Origin: Gallionellales bacterium CG03_land_8_20_14_0_80_55_15
GTDB lineage: Bacteria; Pseudomonadota; Gammaproteobacteria; Burkholderiales; Gallionellaceae
Direction of reading: 5' to 3'
Assembly: GCA_002780675.1 (NCBI GenBank)
Contig: PEUR01000099.1
Coordinates: 1 to 6,667 of the forward strand
DNA length: 6,667 nt
The notes under the pieces were generated by a model, which saw only the letters and a list, made by a program, of their open reading frames with translations, ran no database searches and was not told the origin of the DNA. Both the position numbers and the translations under genes were made by a program. Positions 1 to 6,641 of this stretch are shown here, piece by piece. Each line of letters begins with the position of its first letter. Positions within the stretch are counted from its first letter, which is position 1.

Positions 1-75
1 ATTTCAACCGGGTTTTTCCAATACAAAATTACGTTTTATCTAATAAAATCAAATCGTTACGTTTCTGGATGAGAA
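1..75. other. AT-rich flank downstream of the truncated nucleotidyltransferase
   Basis: By hand count only 16 of the first 60 bases are G or C, against 40 of 60 at 5881-5940 inside rnfB. It holds a weak AT-only 6-bp inverted repeat (34-39 with 43-48) and two copies of TTACGTTT (29-36 and 57-64). There is no convincing gene or terminator. The composition fits an accessory or transferred stretch at the left edge. Confidence 0.35.
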
Positions 76-333
76 CTAGATAGGGCGGGATTTGCGGTGG
101 TTGTTCACAACCAGGTCAACTGAGCGACCAAATAAATCGTTCAGCGCGATTTTTGCCCGCACCGTTTCATCCAGCAAGACACCATTAAGGGAAGTCTCGG
201 CATACAAATCCACATCGCCACCGCGCTTGCTGTCATCCGTGCGTGAACCAAATAGCCAGACAGCGGCATCCGAACCCAGCGCGTCGCGGATAATGCTAAC
301 GGCCTGTTCGGCCTGAGTATTAGATATGCGCAT
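76..333 (-). CDS. Short MNT-type nucleotidyltransferase, C-terminally truncated paralogue
   Basis: The 85-residue protein is a paralogue of the nucleotidyltransferase at 962-1270. It has the same catalytic layout, G29-S30-R31 and D40-x-D42 in GSRTDDSKRGGDVDLY plus Asp73 in SVDLVV, so the active-site residues are intact. It stops at TAG right after SRPI, where the paralogue continues PIYEIAKQTGVKLS; the bases after the stop do not encode a similar tail in that frame. It therefore lacks about 17 C-terminal residues, either by a nonsense change followed by decay or by a deletion that replaced the tail. No HEPN partner follows within the remaining 75 bases. It may be an orphan antitoxin, a remnant of a second module, or the first gene of a pair cut by the window edge. 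The start has a good AAGGA site. Confidence 0.75.
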   Translation of the reverse strand: MRISNTQAEQAVSIIRDALGSDAAVWLFGSRTDDSKRGGDVDLYAETSLNGVLLDETVRAKIALNDLFGRSVDLVVNNHRKSRPI

Positions 334-491
334 GTTCCATCCTTAAATCACTTTTGCAGCAAGCGTCACTGGAATTGTCTTTTACTGTATCCACATATGC
401 GGGGGGCAGATTTTGTTGCCGATCATAAAAGTTGCCCTTCAGAGTTGAATTCGCCTCCTCTGAGTGTAAGCGGGTTCGGATGCAAAAGGCA
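334..491. other. Intergenic gap between HEPN gene and second nucleotidyltransferase
   Basis: These 158 bases separate the HEPN stop from the next gene on the same strand. I see a weak 6-bp inverted repeat (439-444 with 458-463) and, on the minus strand, an AGAGGAGG run (454-461) not followed by a usable start codon. No convincing -35/-10 pair, terminator or RNA gene is visible. An open frame on the minus strand across this gap has no recognisable product and runs into genes at both ends, so I do not call it. Confidence 0.4.
340..344 (-). promoter_or_regulatory. Ribosome binding site of the second nucleotidyltransferase
   Basis: On the minus strand AAGGA lies six bases before the ATG at 333 and fixes that start. 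Another ATG overlapping this site at 338-340 is out of frame and too close to it. The site suggests the gene is independently translated and not coupled to the HEPN gene. Confidence 0.6.
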
Positions 492-965
492 TTATTTGTC
501 GCTCGTGCCGCTATAGTCTGAAGCAAACAGTTCAATCTTATGCAAAATCGCTAGCAGTTCGTTCGCCAGCGGATAGGCTTTGTTTAGAATGGCTGCTTGT
601 ATCGCCGGGTCGTCGGGGTAATCGTGAGCAAATTCGTTACGCATTTCGCGCAAGATCAGCCACTGATCGGCGGACTCAATGGCACCGATTTTTTCCAGAC
701 GATTTAACTTGTCCAAAAAAGCCTGGTAGTTGCCCTGTTCCTTGGTTAGCTCCAGCACGGCTGGGAACAGCTTGGCACCCATCGCATCCTGTAGCCTGGC
801 AAAGCGTGTTGAGAACTGATCCAGTACCGCTAATTCAGTGTTGTTCAGGCCAGCGATCACAGCGGCTGAGAGCGGAAATTTGCCACGGAATTCCGACATT
901 GCCCAGGCTAATCTGGCCGCATGACGTTTACATACGTCTAATGACTGAGTGTAAGTAACGCTCAT
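492..965 (-). CDS. HEPN-domain protein with R-x4-H-x-Y motif, probable HepT-like toxin
   Basis: The 157-residue, apparently mostly helical protein shows the HEPN ribonuclease signature near its C-terminal third: R109-N110-x3-H114 in REMRNEFAHDY, followed by D115 and Y116. This matches R-x4-H-x-Y of HepT toxins, in which Arg and His form the RNase site and the Tyr is AMPylated by the partner MntA. I infer the same roles here. At 157 residues it is somewhat longer than typical HepT; the extra part includes a conserved-looking stretch FARLQDAMGAKLFPA (55-69), seen in nucleotidyltransferase-linked HEPN-type proteins. Its ATG overlaps the stop of the nucleotidyltransferase (ATGA), with GGAG at 976-979 ten bases before it, so the two are translationally coupled, antitoxin first. 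There is no sign peptide or membrane segment. It could instead be an inactive substrate-binding partner of the nucleotidyltransferase. Confidence 0.78.
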   Translation of the reverse strand: MSVTYTQSLDVCKRHAARLAWAMSEFRGKFPLSAAVIAGLNNTELAVLDQFSTRFARLQDAMGAKLFPAVLELTKEQGNYQAFLDKLNRLEKIGAIESADQWLILREMRNEFAHDYPDDPAIQAAILNKAYPLANELLAILHKIELFASDYSGTSDK

Positions 966-1270
966 GAGAGTTTCACTCCGGTTTGTTTGGCTATCTCGTA
1001 GATAGGCAGGTTTTCCTTGAAGCTCTGACGGCGGACGACCACATCAATTTTCTGATCGCCTAGTTTTTTGTACAGAGTAACTAAAAAACGTAACTTGGCT
1101 GCGACGATTTCATCCGCATCGTCGGTGGCAGCTTCGATATATAAATCAATATCACCGCCGCGTTTACTATCATCTACTCTTGATCCGAACAGCCAGACGT
1201 TCGCATCGAGACCAAAGTTTTCGGCAACGGCAGTGCGTATGATGGAACACTGTTGTTCGCTTAGTCGCAT
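962..1270 (-). CDS. MNT-type nucleotidyltransferase, probable antitoxin of a MNT/HEPN pair
   Basis: Small nucleotidyltransferase of the polymerase-beta superfamily (102 residues). The catalytic signature is complete: G29-S30-R31, then D40-x-D42 in GSRVDDSKRGGDIDLY, and a third acidic residue, Asp76, in QKIDVVV. The spacing is GS-x9-DxD, one residue shorter than the GS-x10-DxD reported for MntA. In characterised MntA-HepT systems such a protein neutralises the HEPN toxin by AMPylating it; that role is inferred here from the adjacent HEPN gene. The start is supported by alignment with the paralogue at 76-333: both have 24 residues before VWLFGSR. The ribosome site is weak (only GAG near the ATG). 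It begins 25 bases after the rnfE stop with no terminator visible, so read-through from rnf is plausible. It overlaps its partner gene by ATGA. Confidence 0.85.
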   Translation of the reverse strand: MRLSEQQCSIIRTAVAENFGLDANVWLFGSRVDDSKRGGDIDLYIEAATDDADEIVAAKLRFLVTLYKKLGDQKIDVVVRRQSFKENLPIYEIAKQTGVKLS

Positions 1271-1295
1271 GCAACTCTATCAACTATTTGATTGT

Positions 1296-1991
1296 TTATG
1301 CGATTGCGGCTTGCGGTGTTTGGCTCGCAGTCTGCTGTGCCTTGGCTTTGCGCTCGGCGCGCAGGGTCAGCCAGTTGCGTGTCGCGATCAATAGTCCCAG
1401 CACGATGAATGCGCCGGGTGGGAGGATGGCCAGCAAAAAGCCGTGGTAGTCGGGGATCACGGTAATCACCAGTGACTTGGCGGATTCGCCCAGCGCCATG
1501 TCTATGCCGGACAGCAGTGTGCCGTGACCGAAGATCTCACGGATGCCGCCCAGCACCATCAGTACGGCGGTCAGTCCCAGCCCCATCGCCATGCCATCGA
1601 GGGCTGAAGCTGTTGCGGTGTTCTTGGAGGCGAAGGCTTCGATGCGCGCCAGCACGATGCAGTTGGTCACAATCAGCGGAATGAAGATGCCCAGCACCAC
1701 ATACAGCGAATACATATAGGCGTTCATCTCATATTGAATGACGGTGACCAGCACGGCGATGATCAGGATGAAGACCGGAATGCGGATTTCATTGGGTACA
1801 TAGTTGCGGATAGGCGCGATGGCCGCGCTGGAAAATGCCATCACCAGCGTAGTGGCTAGTCCGAGGCTGACGGCATTGACCACGCTGGAACTGACCGCCA
1901 GCAACGGGCATAGGCCGAGCAGTTGAACGAGACCGGTGTTTTGTTTCCACAGGCCGTTGTAAAAAATGTCCTTGATTTCCTGAGCGGTCAT
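1296..1991 (-). CDS. rnfE: Electron transport complex subunit RnfE (RsxE)
   Basis: Integral membrane subunit homologous to RnfA and NqrD and pairing with RnfA in the membrane core. The 231-residue protein has the expected hydrophobic profile of about six helices. It carries the conserved [12 protein letters not shown] segment with Cys28 and the [12 protein letters not shown] segment with Cys111, the counterparts of RnfA Cys26 and Cys113 that together hold the intramembrane iron-sulfur centre in characterised complexes. The C-terminal tail from about residue 209 is a charged then Ala/Gln-rich cytoplasmic extension, as in E. coli RsxE. The start overlaps the rnfG stop by four bases and has a good AAGGAG site. 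It is the last rnf gene. The nth gene that follows in E. coli is absent here; a nucleotidyltransferase starts 25 bases downstream instead. Confidence 0.97.
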   Translation of the reverse strand: MTAQEIKDIFYNGLWKQNTGLVQLLGLCPLLAVSSSVVNAVSLGLATTLVMAFSSAAIAPIRNYVPNEIRIPVFILIIAVLVTVIQYEMNAYMYSLYVVLGIFIPLIVTNCIVLARIEAFASKNTATASALDGMAMGLGLTAVLMVLGGIREIFGHGTLLSGIDMALGESAKSLVITVIPDYHGFLLAILPPGAFIVLGLLIATRNWLTLRAERKAKAQQTASQTPQAAIA

Positions 1992-2668
1992 TTGGTTTTC
2001 TCCTTAACCCCTTCCCGCCCACTTTTATCGGGTGAGGAGGGTGGGGCTTGTGTCAGTAATTGGTCGCGGTGTTTGGCAAAATATTGCACCGCTTTGTGTA
2101 CGGCTTTGACGACGGCACGCGGGGTGATGGTGGCACCCGCCATAGAATCAAACTTGCCGCCATCTTTTTTGACTTGCCAGTCTTGGGCTGTGTGATTGGT
2201 CAGCGATTGTCCGTCGAATTGTTTGATCCAGGGATTTTTTGCCACTTCGATGTAATCGCCTAAACCCGGTGTTTCGTGGTGCGAGACGACGCGCACGCCG
2301 CTGACTTCGCCGTTGCTGCGTATGGCGACAATGAGGAATATCTTGCCGCTGTAGCCGTCTGGCGCGACCGGTTGCAACACGACCACACTCGGCTCACCCT
2401 TGAGCGTCGCACGATAACCGATGCTGGTTTCCTCCGTGCCCAGCAGTTCGTCGGGCGGCAGGTCGAGCGTGCTTTGTACGATGTTGTTGTCGTAGCTGTC
2501 TTGCGGCACGATTTGGGCGATCAGCTTGAGCTTCTCTGTTTCGACGCTTTGCGCGATGGTGTCACGGGTGAGCAGATAGGTTGAGGACAGCACGATAGTA
2601 CCCAACACCGCGAAGAACAGCAGGTTGAGCGCGGAATGCAACGAAGCCTTGGCCAGTGTGCGCCTCAT
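1988..2668 (-). CDS. rnfG: Electron transport complex subunit RnfG (RsxG), covalent FMN subunit
   Basis: Membrane-anchored flavoprotein with its main domain in the periplasm, related to NqrC. The 226-residue protein has one N-terminal membrane helix (about 13-33) followed by an FMN-binding domain. Conserved HETPGLGD (131-138) and [11 protein letters not shown] (173-183) are present; in the D-x-x-x-G-A-T site Thr180 is the expected FMN-linked residue. The position before GAT is Ala where the textbook motif has Ser or Thr. The last 17-20 residues (from about APPSSPDK) are Pro/Lys/Glu-rich, unlike the rest of the domain, and are encoded by a GC-rich hairpin repeat, so this tail looks like a late addition. 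The ATG overlaps the rnfD stop (ATGA), with a G-rich ribosome site at 2674-2679 five bases ahead. The end overlaps rnfE by four bases. Confidence 0.95.
   Translation of the reverse strand: MRRTLAKASLHSALNLLFFAVLGTIVLSSTYLLTRDTIAQSVETEKLKLIAQIVPQDSYDNNIVQSTLDLPPDELLGTEETSIGYRATLKGEPSVVVLQPVAPDGYSGKIFLIVAIRSNGEVSGVRVVSHHETPGLGDYIEVAKNPWIKQFDGQSLTNHTAQDWQVKKDGGKFDSMAGATITPRAVVKAVHKAVQYFAKHRDQLLTQAPPSSPDKSGREGVKEKTK
2000..2005 (-). promoter_or_regulatory. Strong rnfE ribosome binding site inside rnfG
   Basis: On the minus strand AAGGAG lies eight bases before the rnfE ATG at 1991. It is the best Shine-Dalgarno match in the operon and sits in the rnfG tail just past the hairpin at 2009-2041. It supports the rnfE start and suggests that rnfE can recruit ribosomes itself, besides coupling through the ATGA overlap. 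Confidence 0.7.
2009..2041. repeat. GC-rich imperfect hairpin at the 3' end of rnfG (REP-like)
   Basis: Twelve bases at 2009-2020 pair with 2030-2041 across a nine-base AT-rich loop, with nine Watson-Crick pairs, two G-T wobbles and one mismatch. It lies in the last codons of rnfG (residues 210-220), and the rnfE ribosome binding site follows on its left flank. On the minus strand it shares the 8-mer CCCACCCT (2038-2045) and GGGCGGG-type right arm with the hairpin in rnfC. It looks like a dispersed intergenic repeat that has been absorbed into coding sequence; no T-run follows it, so it is not a standard terminator. Confidence 0.45.
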
Positions 2669-3720
2669 GCTTGCCCCCCATTTTTGTCGGATAGCCTGCC
2701 CTTTTTGCCGAACACCTTGGGTTGGGTGTAGGCATCAATCAGCGGCACGCAGATGTTCATCAGCAGGGTGGCAAATGCCATGCCGTCCGGGAAGCCGCCA
2801 AACACGCGGATCAGGTAAGTGATGAATCCGGCACCTGCGGCAAAGATCAGCTTGCCCTTGTGGGTGGTCGGGCCGCTCACCGGATCGGTGAGGATGAAGA
2901 ATGCACCAATCATCGCAGCACCGGAGAACCAGTGAAACAGCGGAGTGACGTAGTGCGCGGGGTCAGCCAGATGGAACAGGCCGGCAGTGATAAACAAAGT
3001 GCCCAGATAGGCTACCGGAATATGCCAACTGATGAGGCGCGTGGCGAGCAGGTACAGCCCGCCCAGCAAAAATCCTGTTGCTACCCATTCGCTACCTTGC
3101 CCGGCGAGATGACCATAGATGGGCAAGTTCATGATTTCATTGATATTTCCGTACATATGCAATTGCGTCTTGAGCGTGTCCAGCGGCGTGGCCATGGTGA
3201 CTGCATCCAGCTTCAGGCCGTCGGGCAGGATGCCCCGGAAAATATAGTCTAGCTGGTCAAAAAAGCCCAGTTCCACTTGCCCCAACCCGTGTGGGGTAAT
3301 CCAGTGTGTCATTTGCAGGGGGAAGGAAATAATCAGTACGGCATAACCGATCATGGCGGGATTAAAGGGATTGTTGCCCAGCCCGCCATAAAGATGTTTG
3401 GATATGCTGATGGCGAATGCCGTGCCGACCACCACCAGCCACCAGGGGGCGAGCGGGGGAATGGACAGGGCGAGCAGCCAGGCGGTGAGCAGCGCGCTGT
3501 TGTCCTTGAGAAAAGGCGAGATGGGGCGATTGCGTAACTTGAGCATCAGTGCTTCGGTGCCGAGCGCGGTGAGGCTGGCCAGCGTGATGGAAATCAGAAT
3601 CGCCGAACCGAAAAACCACACATACAAGGCGATGCCGGGAATCAGTGCCAGCAGCACTTTGAGCATGATCAGCGATACGCCTTCCGGCTTGCTGATGAAG
3701 GGTGAAAAAAATGCGGACAT
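2665..3720 (-). CDS. rnfD: Electron transport complex membrane subunit RnfD (RsxD), flavoprotein
   Basis: Integral membrane flavoprotein related to NqrB. The 351-residue protein is hydrophobic with multiple predicted membrane helices. The conserved segment HLYGGLGNNPFNPA (109-122) is typical of RnfD. The covalent FMN site is visible as D172-x5-T178 within TMATPLD, with Thr178 expected to carry FMN through a phosphoester bond made by ApbE (family knowledge; no apbE is in the window). A second conserved stretch, FFILTDPVSGPTT (274-286), and GGFPDGMAFATLLMN (308-322) also fit the family. The ATG lies one base after the rnfC stop, with AGGA at 3726-3729 five bases ahead. The end overlaps the rnfG start by four bases. 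Length matches E. coli RsxD (about 350). Confidence 0.97.
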   Translation of the reverse strand: MSAFFSPFISKPEGVSLIMLKVLLALIPGIALYVWFFGSAILISITLASLTALGTEALMLKLRNRPISPFLKDNSALLTAWLLALSIPPLAPWWLVVVGTAFAISISKHLYGGLGNNPFNPAMIGYAVLIISFPLQMTHWITPHGLGQVELGFFDQLDYIFRGILPDGLKLDAVTMATPLDTLKTQLHMYGNINEIMNLPIYGHLAGQGSEWVATGFLLGGLYLLATRLISWHIPVAYLGTLFITAGLFHLADPAHYVTPLFHWFSGAAMIGAFFILTDPVSGPTTHKGKLIFAAGAGFITYLIRVFGGFPDGMAFATLLMNICVPLIDAYTQPKVFGKKGRLSDKNGGQA

Positions 3721-3721
3721 A

Positions 3722-5509
3722 TTATTCCTGGGGAGATTGGGTAGGGGGCTGGCTTTTAACTTCCGTGTTGGCCTCGACTAACATCGCGGAACTCGCCTCA
3801 ACCGAGGTGCTGGCAAGCTCGTGGATGTGCGCGCGCCGCGCTTCGATTGCGGCGATTTGCGCACGCTGTTCCGGCGTGAGTTGTTCGGTATTTTTGGGTG
3901 TGGTCGTGGCGGCTTGTAATTTGGCCTGTTCTATCGCCCGTTGTATTTTCAGTTGCATGGTGTTCTCAGGATCCGCATCGGCCGGAGCGGCACAAGGCGA
4001 TACGTTTGCCACCTCGCCCGCAGGCGGCAGGGTGGGAGGGGCGGCCGCTTTTTGAGCTTTGGCCGCTTGCGCGGCGCGATCTCGTTCAGCCAGTTTTTCG
4101 GCTTTTTCCCGTTTCTCGCGTTCCTCGCGGAATTCGTGGTATTCGTGCCGCACGCGAGCCGCATCGGCGGCTTTCTGGTTGCTTTCCTGATCCCATATTT
4201 CGCTTTTTGCGAAACGGTAATACTGCACCAGCGGAATGTGGCTGGGGCAGACGTAGCTGCATGCGCCACATTCTATGCAGTCGAACAAATTGTATTTTCG
4301 CGCCTTGTCAAAGTTCTTGGCTTTGGCGAACCAGTAGAGTTCCTGCGGTTGGAGTTCCGCCGGGCAGGCTTCGGCGCAGCGCGTGCAGCGGATGCAGGGC
4401 AGTGCAGGGGGCGCGGGGGGAAACAGGACATCCGACATGGCGATAATGCAGTTGGTCGCTTTGATGATGCCCACCTGTTCAGACGGCAAACGGATCCCCA
4501 TCATCGGGCCGCCCATCAGGTAACCGTTGGTGTCCGGCAATGGCGCTGCCTGTGAGACCAATTCGTGCGCGGGCGTGCCGAACAGCACTTCAAAATTGCG
4601 CGCCTGTGCGACGTTGCCAGTCACCGTGACGATGCGCGAAATCAATGGTTCGCCGTGTGCGATGGCGCGATAAATGCTGTATGCCGTGCCGACATTGAAA
4701 CATTGCGCGCCCAGGTCGGTGGAGCGCACGCCTGCCGCGACTTCGATACCGGTGAGTACGCGTATCAGTTGTTTTGCACCGCCCCCCGGATACAGGGTAG
4801 GCACGGCGATGACTTCCATCCGGTCTGCACTGGCGCTTCTGGGGCGGGCATTTACGGCCAGTCGCATGGCGGCGATGGCTTCGGGTTTGTTGTCCTCGAT
4901 GCCAATCAGCACTTCCTCGGCATCCAGCATATAACGGATGATTTCTGCGCCCTGGATGATTTCTTCGGCGCGTTCGCGCATCAGCAGGTCATCGCAGGTG
5001 ATGTAGGGTTCGCACTCCGCGCCGTTCAGCACCACGGTTTTAATCTTGTGTTTGCCGGGGCGCAGTTTCTGGTCGCTGGGGAAGGTCGCGCCGCCCAGCC
5101 CGACCACGCCCGCCATGCGCAACACAAAGCGAATATCGGCCTTGTTGATGGACAGGTAGTCCATGCCTTCGCGTTTGATCCATTCTTCCTGGCCGTCTGG
5201 AATCAGGGTGACGCACAGGTCGTCCATGCCGGAAGCGTGGGCGACCTGTTGCATGTCTATGGCAGCGACCGTGCCGGAAGTGGGCGCATGAACCGCGCTG
5301 GACAGGCTGCCTTCCGGCATACCGATGATTTGTCCCTTGCGTACGCGTTGACCGACTTCGACCGCCGGTTTGGCGCGATTGCCGATATGTTGATACAGCG
5401 GAACGACCAGCCTGGAAGGCAGCACGGCTTGGGCTATCGGGCTTTGACTGGATTGCTCTTTGTGGGTGGGCGGATGTACGCCACCGTGGAATTTGAATAG
5501 CTGCCTCAT
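3722..5509 (-). CDS. rnfC: Electron transport complex subunit RnfC (RsxC), NADH/FMN and Fe-S subunit
   Basis: Peripheral cytoplasmic subunit that exchanges electrons with NAD(H). The 595-residue protein begins [14 protein letters not shown], with a shorter lead than E. coli RsxC before the conserved GG[VI]HPP. Visible landmarks: the GLGGATFP glycine-rich nucleotide motif (137-144), AECEPY (164-169), EDNKPE (205-210), GGGAKQL (242-248), and two [4Fe-4S] motifs, Cys372/375/378/382 ([12 protein letters not shown]) and Cys411/414/417/421 ([12 protein letters not shown]). From about 435 the chain is charged and Ala-rich, probably coiled coil, then low-complexity. It has at most one copy of the AIxxAK-type segment (about 524-531) that E. 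coli RsxC repeats many times. Residues 492-501 are encoded by a GC-rich hairpin. The ATG overlaps the rnfB stop (ATGA); the reading frame stays open further upstream, but that part is a shadow of rnfB. Confidence 0.96.
   Translation of the reverse strand: MRQLFKFHGGVHPPTHKEQSSQSPIAQAVLPSRLVVPLYQHIGNRAKPAVEVGQRVRKGQIIGMPEGSLSSAVHAPTSGTVAAIDMQQVAHASGMDDLCVTLIPDGQEEWIKREGMDYLSINKADIRFVLRMAGVVGLGGATFPSDQKLRPGKHKIKTVVLNGAECEPYITCDDLLMRERAEEIIQGAEIIRYMLDAEEVLIGIEDNKPEAIAAMRLAVNARPRSASADRMEVIAVPTLYPGGGAKQLIRVLTGIEVAAGVRSTDLGAQCFNVGTAYSIYRAIAHGEPLISRIVTVTGNVAQARNFEVLFGTPAHELVSQAAPLPDTNGYLMGGPMMGIRLPSEQVGIIKATNCIIAMSDVLFPPAPPALPCIRCTRCAEACPAELQPQELYWFAKAKNFDKARKYNLFDCIECGACSYVCPSHIPLVQYYRFAKSEIWDQESNQKAADAARVRHEYHEFREEREKREKAEKLAERDRAAQAAKAQKAAAPPTLPPAGEVANVSPCAAPADADPENTMQLKIQRAIEQAKLQAATTTPKNTEQLTPEQRAQIAAIEARRAHIHELASTSVEASSAMLVEANTEVKSQPPTQSPQE
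4009..4035. repeat. GC-rich imperfect hairpin inside the rnfC tail (REP-like)
   Basis: The 27-base segment folds on itself: ccacc pairs with ggtgg, then a T-G wobble, one C-A mismatch and a gcc/ggc stem around a seven-base loop. It lies wholly inside rnfC and encodes residues 492-501 in the low-complexity tail. On the minus strand it shares the 8-mer CCCACCCT (4029-4036) and a following GGGCG with the hairpin at the rnfG end. This resembles dispersed GC-rich intergenic repeats common in betaproteobacteria, but membership in a genomic family cannot be tested from this window. Confidence 0.4.
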
Positions 5510-6054
5510 TTGACGGGACTCAATGCGTAGATCGGATATTTCCACTTCCAGGTGGTGAGCGTTTCCTCGATGGGGATCATGCTGATGATATCCACCGGGC
5601 AGGGGGCGACGCACAGCTCGCAGCCGGTGCATTCGGCGGCGATGATGGTGTGCATCTGCTTTGCCGCGCCGACGATGGCATCCACCGGGCATGCCTGGGT
5701 ACAGAGCGTGCAGCCGATGCAGTCGTTTTCGTCAATAAAGGCAACGGATTTTGGTTTGGGCGCGATGTCGCCGCCGTAAGGTACAAAATCGCGGCCCAGC
5801 AGATCGGCCAGTTTGTGGATACCTTCTTCTCCGCCGGGGGGGCACAGATTGATGTCGGCCTCGCCATTGGCTATCGCCGTGGCGTAGGGCTTGCAGCCGG
5901 GGAAACCGCATTGACCGCATTGGGTCTGGGGCAGGATGGCATCAATTTTGTCCACCATCGGGTTACCCTCGACGCGGAACTTGATCGCGGCAAAACCCAG
6001 CACCGCGCCCAGCACGACGGCAATCTCCAGCATAACCAACAAGGCGCTCAACAT
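5506..6054 (-). CDS. rnfB: Electron transport complex iron-sulfur subunit RnfB (RsxB)
   Basis: Iron-sulfur subunit that passes electrons between soluble ferredoxin and the membrane part of Rnf, facing the cytoplasm. The 182-residue protein has one N-terminal membrane helix (about residues 3-24). Next comes the four-Fe-S domain with Cys46, Cys49, Cys54 and Cys71 (CGQCGFPGC, then LCPPGG). Two ferredoxin-type [4Fe-4S] motifs follow: Cys112/115/118/122 ([12 protein letters not shown]) and Cys142/145/148/152 ([12 protein letters not shown]). All twelve ligands are intact, and length is close to E. coli RsxB (192). The start ATG overlaps the rnfA stop as TAATG, with no strong ribosome site before it, so translation is probably coupled to rnfA. 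The end overlaps rnfC by four bases. Confidence 0.97.
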   Translation of the reverse strand: MLSALLVMLEIAVVLGAVLGFAAIKFRVEGNPMVDKIDAILPQTQCGQCGFPGCKPYATAIANGEADINLCPPGGEEGIHKLADLLGRDFVPYGGDIAPKPKSVAFIDENDCIGCTLCTQACPVDAIVGAAKQMHTIIAAECTGCELCVAPCPVDIISMIPIEETLTTWKWKYPIYALSPVK

Positions 6055-6629
6055 TATTTGATTAACCCGGAGAAGCCCATAAAGGACAGGCTCATCAGTC
6101 CGGCAGTGACCATGGCAATCGCAGAGCCTTGGAAAATTGGGGGAATATCCGAACCCTCCATGCGTTCGCGCAGGCCGGCAAACAGCACCATCACCAGCGT
6201 GAAGCCGATCGCGCCGCCCATGCCGAAGAACAGGGATTCCATGAAATTATGTTTGGCCTGTACGTTGAGCAGCGGAATACCCAGCACCGCGCAGTTGGTG
6301 GTGATCAGCGGCAGGTAGATGCCCAGCACCTGATTGAGTTCCGGGCTGGTTTTTTGGATGACCATTTCCGTCAGTTGCACGATGCCTGCAATCACTACGA
6401 TGAAAGATAGTGTGGTGAGGTAGGCCAATTCAGGGCCTAACAGGTAATGGTTGATCAGATAACTGCTGCCGGAAGCCAGCGTCAGCACAAAGGTGGTGGC
6501 AGCCCCCATGCCGATGGCGGCTTCCAGTTTCTTGGAAACGCCCATGAATGGGCATAGCCCGAGTATTTTGACCATCACGATGTTGTTTACAAACACCGCA
6601 CTGAGCAAGATCAGCAGATATTCAGTCAT
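6054..6629 (-). CDS. rnfA: Electron transport complex subunit RnfA (RsxA)
   Basis: Integral membrane subunit of the Rnf complex, which couples electron transfer between ferredoxin and NAD(H) to ion movement across the inner membrane. The 191-residue protein begins MTEYLLILL, closely like E. coli RsxA, and is hydrophobic along its length, consistent with six membrane helices. It has the conserved [11 protein letters not shown] segment with Cys26 and the [10 protein letters not shown] segment with Cys113; in known Rnf/Nqr complexes the equivalent cysteines of RnfA and RnfE hold an intramembrane [2Fe-2S] cluster. An in-frame ATG two codons further upstream (6635) exists, but GAAAG at 6637-6641 sits seven bases before the chosen ATG and only one base from the other, and family proteins start at MT[DE]Y. 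First gene of the operon; its TAA shares one base with the rnfB ATG. Length is normal for the family. Confidence 0.97.
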   Translation of the reverse strand: MTEYLLILLSAVFVNNIVMVKILGLCPFMGVSKKLEAAIGMGAATTFVLTLASGSSYLINHYLLGPELAYLTTLSFIVVIAGIVQLTEMVIQKTSPELNQVLGIYLPLITTNCAVLGIPLLNVQAKHNFMESLFFGMGGAIGFTLVMVLFAGLRERMEGSDIPPIFQGSAIAMVTAGLMSLSFMGFSGLIK

Positions 6630-6636
6630 TGGCATA

Positions 6637-6641
6637 CTTTC
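6637..6641 (-). promoter_or_regulatory. Ribosome binding site deciding the rnfA start
   Basis: On the minus strand GAAAG lies seven bases upstream of the ATG at 6629 but only one base from the alternative in-frame ATG at 6635, so it supports the downstream start (MTEYLL). The match to the Shine-Dalgarno consensus is partial. Confidence 0.5.

Noticed and set aside
34..48. AT-only inverted repeat as a terminator for the short nucleotidyltransferase.
   Set aside because: The stem is six A-T pairs with a three-base loop, too weak for an intrinsic terminator, and it has no T-run in the right place.
439..463. Inverted repeat between the HEPN gene and the short nucleotidyltransferase as an operator or terminator.
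   Set aside because: The stem is six bases with a 13-base loop and no T-run, which is expected by chance.
320..535. A 71-codon minus-strand open frame spanning the gap between the HEPN gene and the short nucleotidyltransferase.
   Set aside because: It starts inside the HEPN gene, ends inside the next gene, has no recognisable product and no clear ribosome site at its ATG.
2009..2041. Hairpin at the rnfG/rnfE junction as a transcription terminator.
   Set aside because: No T-run follows on the minus strand and rnfE continues immediately with a strong ribosome site, so the operon must be read through it.
4565..5500. A 311-codon plus-strand open frame.
   Set aside because: It is antisense to rnfC over its full length, with residue patterns typical of a shadow of a GC-rich gene; rnfC has every conserved motif.
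5510..5692. In-frame upstream extension of rnfC to an earlier ATG.
   Set aside because: It would overlap rnfB extensively and has no family similarity; the ATG at 5509 overlaps the rnfB stop and leads straight into the conserved RnfC N-terminus.
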